The notes: a model not told the origin generated them from the letters alone. A DNA stretch of 35,986 bases from Candidatus Zhuqueibacterota bacterium (GCA_016926625.1 JAFGOE010000058.1:1-35986); one strand, 5' to 3'; positions 26,348-35,182 are shown, numbered from the stretch's first letter. Program-made: numbers and translations.

Positions 26348-27337
26348 TTAGAACGCGATTCCCAATGAAAATCGCGACACTTCCTCAAAAACACCCAGGT
26401 GACTATACGCATAATCCAGTTTCACAGCAATTCCGCCAACTTCCTGTTTAAATCCGACGCCTGCTGAGAAGCCCTCTTCATCGTAATTGAATTTATAACC
26501 AGTTCTGAGTGCAATAATATTATTGAACCAATATTCGCCACCGACGTGAATACGTTCAGTGTAGTCGCGAGGATGAATGGCATCGATCGCGATGAGCAAC
26601 GGATTCTGGTGCTCGCCCCATAGATCCAATACATCCATCGCCACACCGATTCTAAAGGTGAGTGGTAATTGGAATCCTTCATCTTCGTATTTAAACTCGG
26701 TGGAGAAATTGTTGATGCACATCCCCAACTGCAGGCTGTGAAAACCTGGATAAAAAATAGTACCGAAATCGAAAGCAAATCCGGAGACCTTATTTTCCTT
26801 TTCTTCACCGCCTACGGTAATAAGACTGCTGCCAAGGTGCTGACCTGCGTACCTGATCTGACCTCCGATAGAGAACCTGTCGGTCAGCGATCGGGCGTAA
26901 CTGAGACCGACCGCATACGCTCCGACATCGATATCGCCAGTTTTTTCGTAACCTTTCTCATTGTTAGCATAACGTGTACCAATGAGGTCGCCACCGTAAT
27001 CTGCTACAATGAAACTAACGCCAAAGGTACCCCATTTTTCGAAATCTTTGGCTAAAGCGGCTACATTGTAACTGATATCAGCAATCCATTCTGTCCTGTT
27101 AGCAAAAAAATCGAAGTTTTTGTCCATCATTCCGATACCGGCCGGATTATAAAACATCGCGCTCGCATCATTCCCTGGCATCGTGTATGCACCGCCCATC
27201 GCTGCCGCTCGGGCTGAAGCATCAACTTTCAGGAATTGTAATCCGGTCTGTCCAATCTTTTTAAGAGCTGATTGAGCAGGTACCGTAAAGATAGTAGTGC
27301 AAAGAACGACTACTAGCAATATAGTTATTTTCTTCAT
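26348..27337 (-). CDS. PorV/PorQ-family outer-membrane protein
   Basis: From the ATG at 27337 (AAGGAG 9 bases upstream; an ATG 14 codons earlier has no site and would precede the signal with polar residues) the protein has 329 residues. A Sec signal ends PAQSALK. The mature start, KIGQTGLQFLKVDASARAAAMGGAYT then NDASAMFYNPAGIG, is the signature of PorV/PorQ-family proteins, FadL-related barrels of FCB bacteria. Alternating beta strands continue to the final aromatic FSLGIAF, a typical outer-membrane insertion signal. PorV carries type IX cargo to the attachment machinery; paralogues in sugar loci are less understood. It is the last gene of a three-gene unit with the TonB receptor and the sorting-domain protein. 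Confidence 0.92.
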   Translation of the reverse strand: MKKITILLVVVLCTTIFTVPAQSALKKIGQTGLQFLKVDASARAAAMGGAYTMPGNDASAMFYNPAGIGMMDKNFDFFANRTEWIADISYNVAALAKDFEKWGTFGVSFIVADYGGDLIGTRYANNEKGYEKTGDIDVGAYAVGLSYARSLTDRFSIGGQIRYAGQHLGSSLITVGGEEKENKVSGFAFDFGTIFYPGFHSLQLGMCINNFSTEFKYEDEGFQLPLTFRIGVAMDVLDLWGEHQNPLLIAIDAIHPRDYTERIHVGGEYWFNNIIALRTGYKFNYDEEGFSAGVGFKQEVGGIAVKLDYAYSHLGVFEEVSRFSLGIAF

Positions 27338-27412
27338 AGTATTATACTCCTTGATTATTCCCGGATAATGTCGTAACATACCGACTCCATCCGGTATATT
27401 CTCGCCTATTAT

Positions 27413-29626
27413 TTAACGTATGATTACAATTTTACGATTGACGCTCTCGCCATCCGGCGTCTCGATATGAGCGATGTAGATACCGCTTACGACTATCTGA
27501 CCTGTTTCTGAGGTCATCCACTCATTGGGTAATACTCCCCATGCTTCATCACCGGACAAGTTCGTGTGTTCAATTGTTCTGACGAGATCACCACTTTCCG
27601 TATAAATGCTGATAGTACAAACCGGAGGTAATTCGTAAAAAATAATCTTTCTCTCTTCACCAGGGAATTGCAGTTCTTTCGCGCTGATATTGAACGGATT
27701 AGGAACTACAACCACATTGTCAAGACTGCTTGCGGCAGCCCGGGTCAAGTAGGCAGCACGTTTGGTCACATTGAGATGATGTCCGCTTTCCAGCACCTTA
27801 TTCGTTCCGTAGACATCTTCTCCATTACTGGTACCATTATCGTAGGCAGTGACCTTATAAAAATAGGCGGCACCTCGTGTTACGTCCGTATCCGTGTAAC
27901 TATGAGTGCTCTTACCAGGAAAGTCCTCTATAAGTACCCACTCACCGTGATCGGTGGTATTCGTGTTTCTCAAATAACCTTCATACCAGAAACCCTCGGA
28001 TCGATATAGTCTGTATCCTGCAAAATCCGATGCCTCTTCCGATTCACTGCCCCACTCGATCACGATCTGATTTGGTTGTGATTTAACATCGACAGATGGT
28101 GGCGGTGGTGGAATCGGGATTTCGTAATTGTGTCTGACATTCCATTGAGCAGCGTTCATGTTCTTTACCAGTGAATCGATACCCGTGAATATCCAGCAAT
28201 CTCTGGCCCAGCTGTTTTTATCATGGTCGTACAGGTCAGGATTGTTTTTGTAGGGCGGCGGCATATTATCATTTAAACCGACATTGTTCGCATCATCGAA
28301 CGTCATGCCTGGAGGAGGTTCGACAGTTTGTCCCGCTTCCCATTTGGTCTCAATTTCCCAGATTTTTAGCGGATTGATAATGCCGAATCCATCTGCCCAG
28401 ATGATACGGAACGAATCGCCGGGTTTCATCGTGTAAGGTCCGGCAGCCCAGAAATAAGCAGCGCCATAAGTCACCCATTCGAGATCCAGAATAAATTTAA
28501 CACCAGGTATGGCTAAATCCTGCATTCTAACCGAGCGGTAACCGGGACGAATCGTCTTTTCAGGATACGGGTTCGTGGCATCTGTCAGTCGCGGTACCAT
28601 GCCTCGCCATTCCCATCCTTCGGTCATGACCTTATAGACCGATTGCCAGTCCGCGGGGCCTGTCGACGTCGGATCATTTCGAATCCAGAGAAGGTCGCTG
28701 TTCTCTGTTCCGGTCATCATCGGTTGATTAAAATCATCGGTCTCATCATCCACGGATTTATCGACATGAAGTATAGCCTGGCCCGCTGATTGTGCGTTCC
28801 AGAGCCAACCTGGTTGCCTGGCCCAATATCCGTTACCGGTCCAGTCACGATCATCCGACTTCCTTCTTCCGGGATAGGCATAACGCATGCGCAGTGAATC
28901 CTCTTCATATTCTCCGAAACCGCTGTACCAGTGTTCAGAATCCCATCGTTCCATACGGCTTGAACGAAGGAAGTAAACACCTTCCAGAGTCTGATTCGGA
29001 AGTTCAATCTCCTCATCCAGATCGATATTTCCCGTATTAGTGAAAACGAAATCAAATATGATATAATCATCGTGGTCTTTCTGGCTCCAGGCGAGTACAC
29101 GCTGGTCGATCTGAACGCCCATATCCGTATTAATGGTTGATTTCACATAGACATCTGCCGTGCCCGGGATCTTATCGGGAGCAACTTCATCTGCTTCCAA
29201 TGGCCATGGATCATTTGTCTCATAACCATCGACAACAACCTTTGGCGGAGTATAACGCATATAGCGACGAATATAGTACCCGTCTTCGTCAGCCACAGGC
29301 ATCTGTGCCTGCTGCTCGTTCACCGTCACAGGTGCGGCGCCGGTTAGTTTCACAGGCCATACGGTCCCATTATCATCCGTCCAATTTTTCGTACCGAGAT
29401 ACCATCCGGAAAACTGTATGGCGCAAGCTGGCCAACCCCACCAGAAGGCATTTTGGTACATCGCTCCACGGTCGCCAACCGAGGTTTCACCCTGATGGGT
29501 ATTATCCTCGACGAACGTCTGATAAGACCCTACTTTGATTTGCTTCGTGAATCCTGCATAGACAATGTTATATGTCAATAGGAAACACATTAATAAGAGT
29601 CCTATTATTATATAGTTTTTTTTCAT
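27413..29626 (-). CDS. Secreted protein with FN3 and T9SS-like C-terminal domain, partner of the TonB receptor
   Basis: The 737-residue protein has a Sec signal (1-24, NIVYAGF). Residues ~25-500 form a large aromatic, tryptophan-rich region (for example YQNAFWWGWP, DDRDWTGNGYWARQPGWLW, TEGWEWRGMVPR) with no family I can name; such surfaces often bind sugars. A run of six prolines (505-510) leads into an FN3 domain (~511-605: QIVIEWGS, GYRLYRS, AAYFYKVTAYDNG). The last ~100 residues (VVVVPNPFN ... GIYIAHIETPDGESVNRKIV) are a T9SS-type sorting domain. It sits 40 bases after the TonB receptor stop codon, where SusD would lie in a Bacteroidetes sugar locus, and 75 bases before the PorV-family gene. 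A surface glycan-binding role is my inference; no SusD signature (helical TPR fold) is present. Confidence 0.8.
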   Translation of the reverse strand: MKKNYIIIGLLLMCFLLTYNIVYAGFTKQIKVGSYQTFVEDNTHQGETSVGDRGAMYQNAFWWGWPACAIQFSGWYLGTKNWTDDNGTVWPVKLTGAAPVTVNEQQAQMPVADEDGYYIRRYMRYTPPKVVVDGYETNDPWPLEADEVAPDKIPGTADVYVKSTINTDMGVQIDQRVLAWSQKDHDDYIIFDFVFTNTGNIDLDEEIELPNQTLEGVYFLRSSRMERWDSEHWYSGFGEYEEDSLRMRYAYPGRRKSDDRDWTGNGYWARQPGWLWNAQSAGQAILHVDKSVDDETDDFNQPMMTGTENSDLLWIRNDPTSTGPADWQSVYKVMTEGWEWRGMVPRLTDATNPYPEKTIRPGYRSVRMQDLAIPGVKFILDLEWVTYGAAYFWAAGPYTMKPGDSFRIIWADGFGIINPLKIWEIETKWEAGQTVEPPPGMTFDDANNVGLNDNMPPPYKNNPDLYDHDKNSWARDCWIFTGIDSLVKNMNAAQWNVRHNYEIPIPPPPPSVDVKSQPNQIVIEWGSESEEASDFAGYRLYRSEGFWYEGYLRNTNTTDHGEWVLIEDFPGKSTHSYTDTDVTRGAAYFYKVTAYDNGTSNGEDVYGTNKVLESGHHLNVTKRAAYLTRAAASSLDNVVVVPNPFNISAKELQFPGEERKIIFYELPPVCTISIYTESGDLVRTIEHTNLSGDEAWGVLPNEWMTSETGQIVVSGIYIAHIETPDGESVNRKIVIIR

Positions 29627-29666
29627 AATTATAATCCTTATTTTTATCAGATTAATCTTTACCTAT

Positions 29667-32600
29667 TTAAAAATTAACTTGAAGTCCAAACGTGAATGCT
29701 CTTGGATTATAATAGGTAAGGAATTCTCGGTTTGGCATATCAATCCAGGGTTTGTCATCACTCTTCACGTCGCCCGGTTTATCATCGCCGGCTTTATAAC
29801 CCATGGCTTCGTATTCTTCTTTGGTGGCGACATTGTCACCATTATAACGTTCCAGACGTAACGAACGCATATATTTGACTCTGTCGTCCAAATTAGCAAA
29901 GCCTGCCTCTTCCAGATATTTGAAATTAAACAGATTCGTAACTTCCATGAACAGGGCGAAATTGAACCCTTTGAGTGACAGATTTTTTCGCAATCGCATA
30001 TCGACCATGGTTCGACCTTTCCATTGCAATTCATCGATCACGTCGACATCACCGACCGGATTCCAGTTCTGGTAATTCGTTCTGCCTTCATACCGTCCGG
30101 CTCTCCACTGATAGAGTACATCAAGACGAAGATCGCCAAACGGATAGAAGCTTCCGAGCGTTGGTCCAAAGTCATTCGGTGAGAAGAAACTGATATTGGC
30201 ACGAGCGATGGGACGAGCTTGCGGACGCTCCTGGACGGGGTTCATGAGTCCCTCTTGTACCTGTCGTCTTTGATCCTCGTAGTAGGTCTGACGACCGACG
30301 TAACCCGATGTCGTGACCATATAGTTATAGTTCGCCCAACCCATGACCCATTTACCGAATCGTTTTTCGACTCTCGCTTCAAAACCGCGGATGTCCTGAT
30401 AGTTATTGTTTTCGTGTGACCAGTAATTGACGCCACCGTCGAAACCGACATAATTAATGTTGGCTAACTGATCGGTGATATCCTTGTAATAACCGGATAG
30501 ATGAAGCAGGAACATATCGGAAACATCGTATTCGACACCAAGCTCGTATGCGACCGTACGTGCTAAATCCGCGTTGGGATTGCCGACGTCACTGAGCCCC
30601 TGGGCTCGTTTCATGATGAGGAACAGTTCCATATTGGTTGGTACGGAGTAGAAATGACCGTAATTGAAATACAATTTGGCTTTGTCAGAAATCGGATGAG
30701 AGATTCCCAAGCGGGGACTGAGCTTCCAGCGAACCTTTGCATCTTCGTACGGGGCGAGATCCTGGAACGTATCCATGAACTTCTTTCGGAAATACATAGA
30801 GAATCGGTCCACGACGAACGCCTTTGAATTCGGGTTATTCATATCGAGTCGTAGTCCGAAGTTAGCGATCATACCTTTGAATTCAAGTTTATCTTGAATG
30901 TATGCACCACCACGATACGGATATCGTTTCCATTCGACTTGCCAGTTATTACCAGCATCACCGATCTGGTTGTGTTCGTAATGCATGTCCAGATCATCGT
31001 AATTGAATTCGAATCCAGTTTTCAATTGATTATATTTATTTACCTGGCTGGTCAAATCGAATTTGACATTGAGTGTATTCACCTCGGACCAATCACGGGT
31101 TGCTCCATCACCAGTAGTGCTCATACCATCGAACATGACCTCAATACCGGTTTTATATCCGAGAGGAGTTTCATCCACGCCATAATCTCCAAAATATCGG
31201 ATAATTGTCTCATCACGCCAATCTCTGGGGCCGTTGCAGAAATTCTTCGTTCTGGTGTGGGATACTCTGAAATTATAAAATGTGGATGGACTTAGCACAT
31301 GATCGAAACCGAGTCCCAGCATCGAGCTATAGACATCAAACGGAACTACAGCATAAGGATTGTACATCGCGGCGCTCTCAGCAAGCACATAATCAGCTCC
31401 CGTGGCAATGGGTGAATAAAGTATATCGATACCACTAGTCATGTAGGCATCCATACCCGAACCACGCGGGGCAGCAGAAACGGAGTGAGTTTCCGCGTAA
31501 ATACCATCGAGGATGATCTTCATTGATGGATTTAAATGGCTGGTTAGTTTTAACTGAGATGTCTGTTCCTGATAATAGTCCCTCAACGTGGGAAGTGCAA
31601 ACAACTCATAATTGCTTCGATGAGAGGCAAAAAAGCTTAGATCACCCAGTTTTTCACCGATAAACGGGACCGGTCCGCCAAAACTTGCTTCTCCGACCCA
31701 ATCCGGTTTGTCGCCATAACTTCCCTCATCGCGACCGAGTTCTTCTGCGCCTTCGCAGCGATGTTGCCAGATGAATATATCTCTGGCCTGTTCCGGAGTT
31801 ACGCCTTCCAATGTTTTCGCAAATTCATTCCATCCCATGAAGTATCGATATCTTGCCTGAGTTTCAGCGTCCCAGGCACCATTATCTGTTCCTTCCCAGC
31901 ATACGGCTTCATCGAGAAACGGACGTAAATAATAGTTATCCGGATCGAAAATCGATTCACCAAAATGTTTTAAGTGGCCGGGAGTTAAACGGAAATCGAT
32001 TGATCCGCTGTATCGTTTCGGGTCTCCTTCCTTGGTTACAATGTTGACTAATCCGGAACGCACATTTCCGTATTCCGCATTAAAACCTCCTTTAATGATG
32101 TTAATTTCCTTGACAGTGCTCAGGTTAACCAACATCATGGGTCGATTGGCACGGTTATCCACCATCATCAAACCATCGACCATCAACGCATTCTGTCCTC
32201 TTCCTCCACCTCGTATTGTAATTTCTGCTCGTTCATCATACGCTCTACTCGTAGGATCATAATCCACTCCCATTTGTAGGTTGATGGCTTCTTCAACGGA
32301 TGTAACATTAGGAATCTCATTTACGTCAGCAGCACCTAAACTGACCTGACTCGCAGAAACGTCCATTGCGATCACATCTCGTTCGGCAACGACGGTAACT
32401 TCCTCTCCTAACAGGGCTGTTGATCCCAGAGCGAAGTCCAGGTTCTGTGTGATGTCTGCTTTTACGATTACTTCACTTTTGATTAGAGTCGTATAGCCCA
32501 TCATCGATGCTTCCAACGTATAGGTACCCGGCGGAACATTGATGATAAAATAATCACCTTCCCTATCAGATGCTGCGCCGAGCATGGTACCCTGAACCAC

Positions 32601-32735
32601 AATATTAGCACCGGGAAGCGGCTCGCCAGTTTCAGCATCGGTTATTTTTCCGGCAATCTTACCAGTGATTCCCGCGAAAAGATAAGGTACCATACATATT
32701 AACAACAGTATGGTAAAAAGAAGTTTTTTGTTCAT
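29667..32735 (-). CDS. TonB-dependent receptor with N-terminal carboxypeptidase-regulatory-like domain
   Basis: From ATG 32735 (GGAG 8 bases upstream; an earlier in-frame ATG at 32768 has none) the protein has 1022 residues. After a Sec signal (1-21) come a beta-sandwich regulatory domain (~24-105: ITGKIAGKITDAETGEPLPG then PPGTYTLEASMMGY), a TonB-box-like EEVTVVAER (~111-119), a plug (~140-235: ITIRGGGRGQNALMVDG, GFNAEYGNVRSGLVNIVTKEG) and a 22-strand-type barrel ending in FTFGLQVNF. It imports a ligand with energy from TonB. It is as long as SusC proteins but no susD follows; instead come the FN3/sorting-domain protein and the PorV-family protein. By context the ligand is an arabino-oligosaccharide. 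A CG-core palindrome lies 86 bases upstream. Confidence 0.93.
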   Translation of the reverse strand: MNKKLLFTILLLICMVPYLFAGITGKIAGKITDAETGEPLPGANIVVQGTMLGAASDREGDYFIINVPPGTYTLEASMMGYTTLIKSEVIVKADITQNLDFALGSTALLGEEVTVVAERDVIAMDVSASQVSLGAADVNEIPNVTSVEEAINLQMGVDYDPTSRAYDERAEITIRGGGRGQNALMVDGLMMVDNRANRPMMLVNLSTVKEINIIKGGFNAEYGNVRSGLVNIVTKEGDPKRYSGSIDFRLTPGHLKHFGESIFDPDNYYLRPFLDEAVCWEGTDNGAWDAETQARYRYFMGWNEFAKTLEGVTPEQARDIFIWQHRCEGAEELGRDEGSYGDKPDWVGEASFGGPVPFIGEKLGDLSFFASHRSNYELFALPTLRDYYQEQTSQLKLTSHLNPSMKIILDGIYAETHSVSAAPRGSGMDAYMTSGIDILYSPIATGADYVLAESAAMYNPYAVVPFDVYSSMLGLGFDHVLSPSTFYNFRVSHTRTKNFCNGPRDWRDETIIRYFGDYGVDETPLGYKTGIEVMFDGMSTTGDGATRDWSEVNTLNVKFDLTSQVNKYNQLKTGFEFNYDDLDMHYEHNQIGDAGNNWQVEWKRYPYRGGAYIQDKLEFKGMIANFGLRLDMNNPNSKAFVVDRFSMYFRKKFMDTFQDLAPYEDAKVRWKLSPRLGISHPISDKAKLYFNYGHFYSVPTNMELFLIMKRAQGLSDVGNPNADLARTVAYELGVEYDVSDMFLLHLSGYYKDITDQLANINYVGFDGGVNYWSHENNNYQDIRGFEARVEKRFGKWVMGWANYNYMVTTSGYVGRQTYYEDQRRQVQEGLMNPVQERPQARPIARANISFFSPNDFGPTLGSFYPFGDLRLDVLYQWRAGRYEGRTNYQNWNPVGDVDVIDELQWKGRTMVDMRLRKNLSLKGFNFALFMEVTNLFNFKYLEEAGFANLDDRVKYMRSLRLERYNGDNVATKEEYEAMGYKAGDDKPGDVKSDDKPWIDMPNREFLTYYNPRAFTFGLQVNF

Positions 32736-32779
32736 TTTTTTTCTCCATTCATTAGATTCCTTTTCCATTTAATTAGACC

Positions 32780-32806
32780 CTAACCCCTGCAATACGTTAA
32801 TTCCAA
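32780..32806 (-). other. Candidate leader peptide ORF (8 residues) before the TonB receptor gene
   Basis: On the minus strand GAAGGAGGTGG, the best ribosome binding site of the window, lies 6 bases before a TTG codon (32806) opening an 8-codon frame (M-E-L-T-Y-C-R-G, TAG). Its stop is 44 bases before the receptor's start codon at 32735. It may be a regulatory leader peptide, or the site may merely stimulate ribosome loading. No conservation evidence is available. Confidence 0.25.
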
Positions 32807-32820
32807 GCACCACCTCCTTC

Positions 32821-32830
32821 AAAACGTTTT
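32821..32830. promoter_or_regulatory. Candidate LacI-family operator upstream of the TonB receptor gene
   Basis: AAAACGTTTT is a perfect 10-bp palindrome with the CG core typical of LacI-family sites. It lies 86 bases before the receptor start codon and immediately upstream of the strong ribosome binding site. Its core AACGTT is the same as in the palindrome before the regulator gene. Confidence 0.45.
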
Positions 32831-33154
32831 AGTACATCGTTCAGAGTGACTAATGCTTGAATTATTGTTACATTTGTATATACTAATTGATTAGCCTCAC
32901 AGGAAATCATCGGAAGACATGAAACTGCATGTCGCAATAAGAGATTCTGGATAGGTTTGTTTTGGTGTGTAAGATCGTGCTGATTCATCGATTTGGCATC
33001 CGCCTCATCCAGGCAGGATAAAACAAAGCCCAGATCAGATAAGGTTAAAACCTTGGGTTAAAATTAAGCCACTGATTTAGATTATTTCTTTATCTACTCG
33101 ATGAGACGATGTATCCCGCTGATAGCACCCATGATTCTTCTGTCATTACTATTT
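32831..33154. other. Intergenic region lacI-like gene - TonB receptor gene
   Basis: The gene-free stretch between the regulator and the receptor is 419 bases in total (32736-33154). Beyond the operator and leader candidates it holds AAGGTT-AA-AACCTT (33041-33054), an inverted repeat that could contribute to termination of the regulator mRNA, though no T-run follows. AT-rich sequence near 32860-32900 is the likely promoter zone of the receptor, but I see no clean -35/-10 pair. A 63-codon minus-strand frame here (32797-32988) has no ribosome binding site and no coding character. Confidence 0.4.
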
Positions 33155-34213
33155 TCAACGACCCAGATCATCGGTAGAGTAATAATAATAATCGATATTC
33201 TCGTTCATCACGATATTGATCGGCATCATGATGGTATCATCGACTTTCTGTTTCAGTGCTAAATGTTTAAATAAAGAATATATGCCTTGATATCCCTGAT
33301 CAATCGAAAATTGATTGATCAGAAAATCGATCATTCCACTCCGTAAATAGTCAACATTTTTATCTATCAAATCATAACCGATAATTCTTATATGTCTCTC
33401 AGTATGATGTTTTTCAAGAAATGAGGCGATCAGATACGTGAGAGCGTTGGTTACGAAGATTCCCTGGAGATCAGATTGCTCATCCAGAATTTTTTGGCTG
33501 ATGATGTCCAATGAACTCAGATCCCTCTGCTCTTTCCATTCGTAGATTTGAATATTCTTCTTTCCATCGTTTTCACGGTAATAGTGTAAAAAACCTTCTA
33601 TTCGCTGGTCGATGTGATAATCCTCTGGCAGGATGCGGATGATTGCAATGCTTCCGTCGGTCATGGTCATCAACCGCATCAACTTGGCAGCCAACATCCC
33701 GCTGCGGTACGGGTCCTGCCCGATAAATGTCAGACGATTCGAATCGGGGATATCGGAATCGAAAAAGACGTACGGAATATCTTCCGGAATTTTATGTATC
33801 AGTTCTCTGGCTGGTTTAATTAATATGGGGGTAATCAGCAGGCCATCGAGATGGTCATTGAGGAGGCGATTGCTTTTTTCAATAAACGATGCCTCTGAGT
33901 AACGATTGAAATGGAAAAATTTGATATTTATCTTCTGGCTTTCGAGTTCTCTTTTTGCTTTGTAGATTCCTAAGGCGGGCCGTTCCCAGTACTTACTGTC
34001 CTGATGAAGCTCTGGCATCAAAACGCCAAACGTGTAATCTCTTGATAATTTTAGTTGTCTGGCCAGTAAATTAGGCTTGTAATCTAATTCCTTAATGATC
34101 TTTTCGACTTTTCTCTTTGTATCGCTAGAAACCCTGCCTCGGTTATGAAGCACTCTATCTACCGTTCCTATCGATACATGAGCTAACTCAGCGATTTCTT
34201 TAATGGTCGCCAT
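33155..34213 (-). CDS. LacI-family transcriptional regulator of the arabinan locus
   Basis: The 352-residue protein has the N-terminal helix-turn-helix TIKEIAELAHVSIGTVDRVL (3-22) with HNRGRVS and the hinge YKPNLLARQLK (~46-56). A periplasmic-binding-protein-like sensor domain follows (~60-335: TFGVLMPE, DGLLITPI, VFFDSDIPDS, FIGQDPYRSG, GIFVTNA, IIGYDLID), typical of sugar-responsive LacI members. It is the first gene of the long co-directional cluster and is most simply its regulator, responding to arabinose or arabino-oligosaccharides. A near-perfect 16-bp palindrome lies 41-56 bases before its ATG, suggesting autoregulation. The ribosome binding site is weak (only GAAG 1 base away), consistent with low expression. 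It is not an AraR (GntR-LacI chimera) or AraC type regulator. Confidence 0.93.
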   Translation of the reverse strand: MATIKEIAELAHVSIGTVDRVLHNRGRVSSDTKRKVEKIIKELDYKPNLLARQLKLSRDYTFGVLMPELHQDSKYWERPALGIYKAKRELESQKINIKFFHFNRYSEASFIEKSNRLLNDHLDGLLITPILIKPARELIHKIPEDIPYVFFDSDIPDSNRLTFIGQDPYRSGMLAAKLMRLMTMTDGSIAIIRILPEDYHIDQRIEGFLHYYRENDGKKNIQIYEWKEQRDLSSLDIISQKILDEQSDLQGIFVTNALTYLIASFLEKHHTERHIRIIGYDLIDKNVDYLRSGMIDFLINQFSIDQGYQGIYSLFKHLALKQKVDDTIMMPINIVMNENIDYYYYSTDDLGR

Positions 34214-34253
34214 GCTTCATTTCATTTAATATATATGAATTATGCTATTTATG

Positions 34254-34269
34254 GCGTTAACGTTACCGC
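34254..34269. promoter_or_regulatory. Candidate LacI-family operator (autoregulatory)
   Basis: GCGTTAACGTTACCGC is a 16-bp palindrome with one mismatched pair, containing the perfect core TAACGTTA (34258-34265). CG-centred palindromes of this length are typical LacI-family operators. It lies between the predicted promoter and the start codon, where a bound repressor would block elongation. Confidence 0.6.
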
Positions 34270-34349
34270 ATCGATCAAAAAAAAATTCAGCTATTGATAA
34301 TAATTAATTTTTCCCAATCTGGTCACATGTACATTCGATCTGTATTTTT

Positions 34350-34377
34350 AATATAAACGATTTTTCCTATTTGTCAA
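34350..34377 (-). promoter_or_regulatory. Sigma-70-like promoter of the lacI-like gene
   Basis: On the minus strand TTGACA (34377-34372) and TATATT (34355-34350) are 16 bases apart. Initiation near 34343 would give a leader of about 130 bases containing the palindrome at 34254-34269. The same -10 hexamer appears at the XRE and riboswitch promoters in this window. The remainder of the 333-base gap (34214-34546) holds only AT-rich sequence and a small stem ATTAATG-AAA-CATTAAT (34464-34480). Confidence 0.55.
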
Positions 34378-34546
34378 GAGAAAAGTTAATTTTTTGAAAT
34401 TTTTTTTCAACTCGAAGAAGATCTAATCAGACTCTACCGATCTTATCTGAGTCTTTTACATGGATTAATGAAACATTAATTCGAGTGACAGTGAATTACT
34501 AGCCTCTTATCACCGTACCACAGAAATATGCTGAATTCTGACGAAG

Positions 34547-34888
34547 TCATTTGGTTTTTTTAGGTACAAATGCGCGGACGCTCTCATAAAGCATATAAAT
34601 AAGAACGCCAACCATAACAACTAATATGTATTGGGCTACATTATCATATACTTCAGTCGTACAACTTCTGATCCTGAACAAGGAGAAAAAACGTAGATTA
34701 CATAATGCCCAATACGTATCCCATACGATTCGTTTATAATATCTAGCGAACGAACCGATCATTAACAGCGTTATCATAAGCTTGATGAGATTGATGGCCA
34801 AAACCGATGAATATTTTAGCATCAACCACATGATAAACATCATAAACAATATAATGGGAGTCTGAGCGAAAAATCGAAGAAAGTTCAT
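34547..34888 (-). CDS. Small membrane protein, function unknown
   Basis: The 113-residue protein has three hydrophobic segments (~8-27, ~29-48 and ~88-105) and a basic C-terminus (VPKKTK). The middle loop is aromatic and arginine-rich (ARYYKRIVWDTYWALCNLRFFSLFRIRS). No family is recognised. Only a weak GAGAT-type site precedes the ATG. It is on the same strand as the lacI-like gene but 333 bases upstream of it, so it is probably not part of the arabinan locus. Its composition supports a genuine membrane protein, but its expression is unproven. Confidence 0.5.
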   Translation of the reverse strand: MNFLRFFAQTPIILFMMFIMWLMLKYSSVLAINLIKLMITLLMIGSFARYYKRIVWDTYWALCNLRFFSLFRIRSCTTEVYDNVAQYILVVMVGVLIYMLYESVRAFVPKKTK

Positions 34889-35150
34889 AAATTGATCTCT
34901 ATAATTGAGCAGGACTATAATTATGCTTTTTTAATTCAGAATCACCAGATTAATCAGTTAAACCCACTCTGTGTCGGACGAACACCAGGACTTTAGGTCA
35001 GTTGAAGAATTATCAGAGTATATCATTTAAATTTAATTGAATATATAAATTTTATTAATGATAGTCAAGAAAAAAACATAATGCCCGATAACTTGATTTT
35101 GTCTACCGGAAAAAGAATAAAAAATAAAACAGACTTTTCGATATATATTT
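34889..35150. other. AT-rich intergenic region between divergent genes, nothing recognised
   Basis: This is the start of the gap between the small membrane protein (minus) and the riboswitch/receptor unit (plus). It is AT-rich, especially 35025-35060, consistent with divergent promoters. No open frame, repeat or RNA motif stands out. Confidence 0.5.
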
Positions 35151-35153
35151 TCC

Positions 35154-35182
35154 TTGCTTTTTTTCGATCTTTACCTTATATT
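35154..35182 (+). promoter_or_regulatory. Promoter of the cobalamin riboswitch transcript
   Basis: TTGCTT (35154-35159) and TATATT (35177-35182) are separated by 17 bases. Initiation near 35190 would start just before the riboswitch. Confidence 0.5.

Noticed and set aside
27413-29626. SusD identity for the 737-residue protein beside the TonB receptor
   Set aside because: It is not a lipoprotein, shows no helical TPR-like SusD pattern, and carries an FN3 and a sorting domain instead.
32797-32988. 63-codon minus-strand open frame upstream of the TonB receptor
   Set aside because: No ribosome binding site at its start and no recognisable protein character; it covers the operator and leader region.
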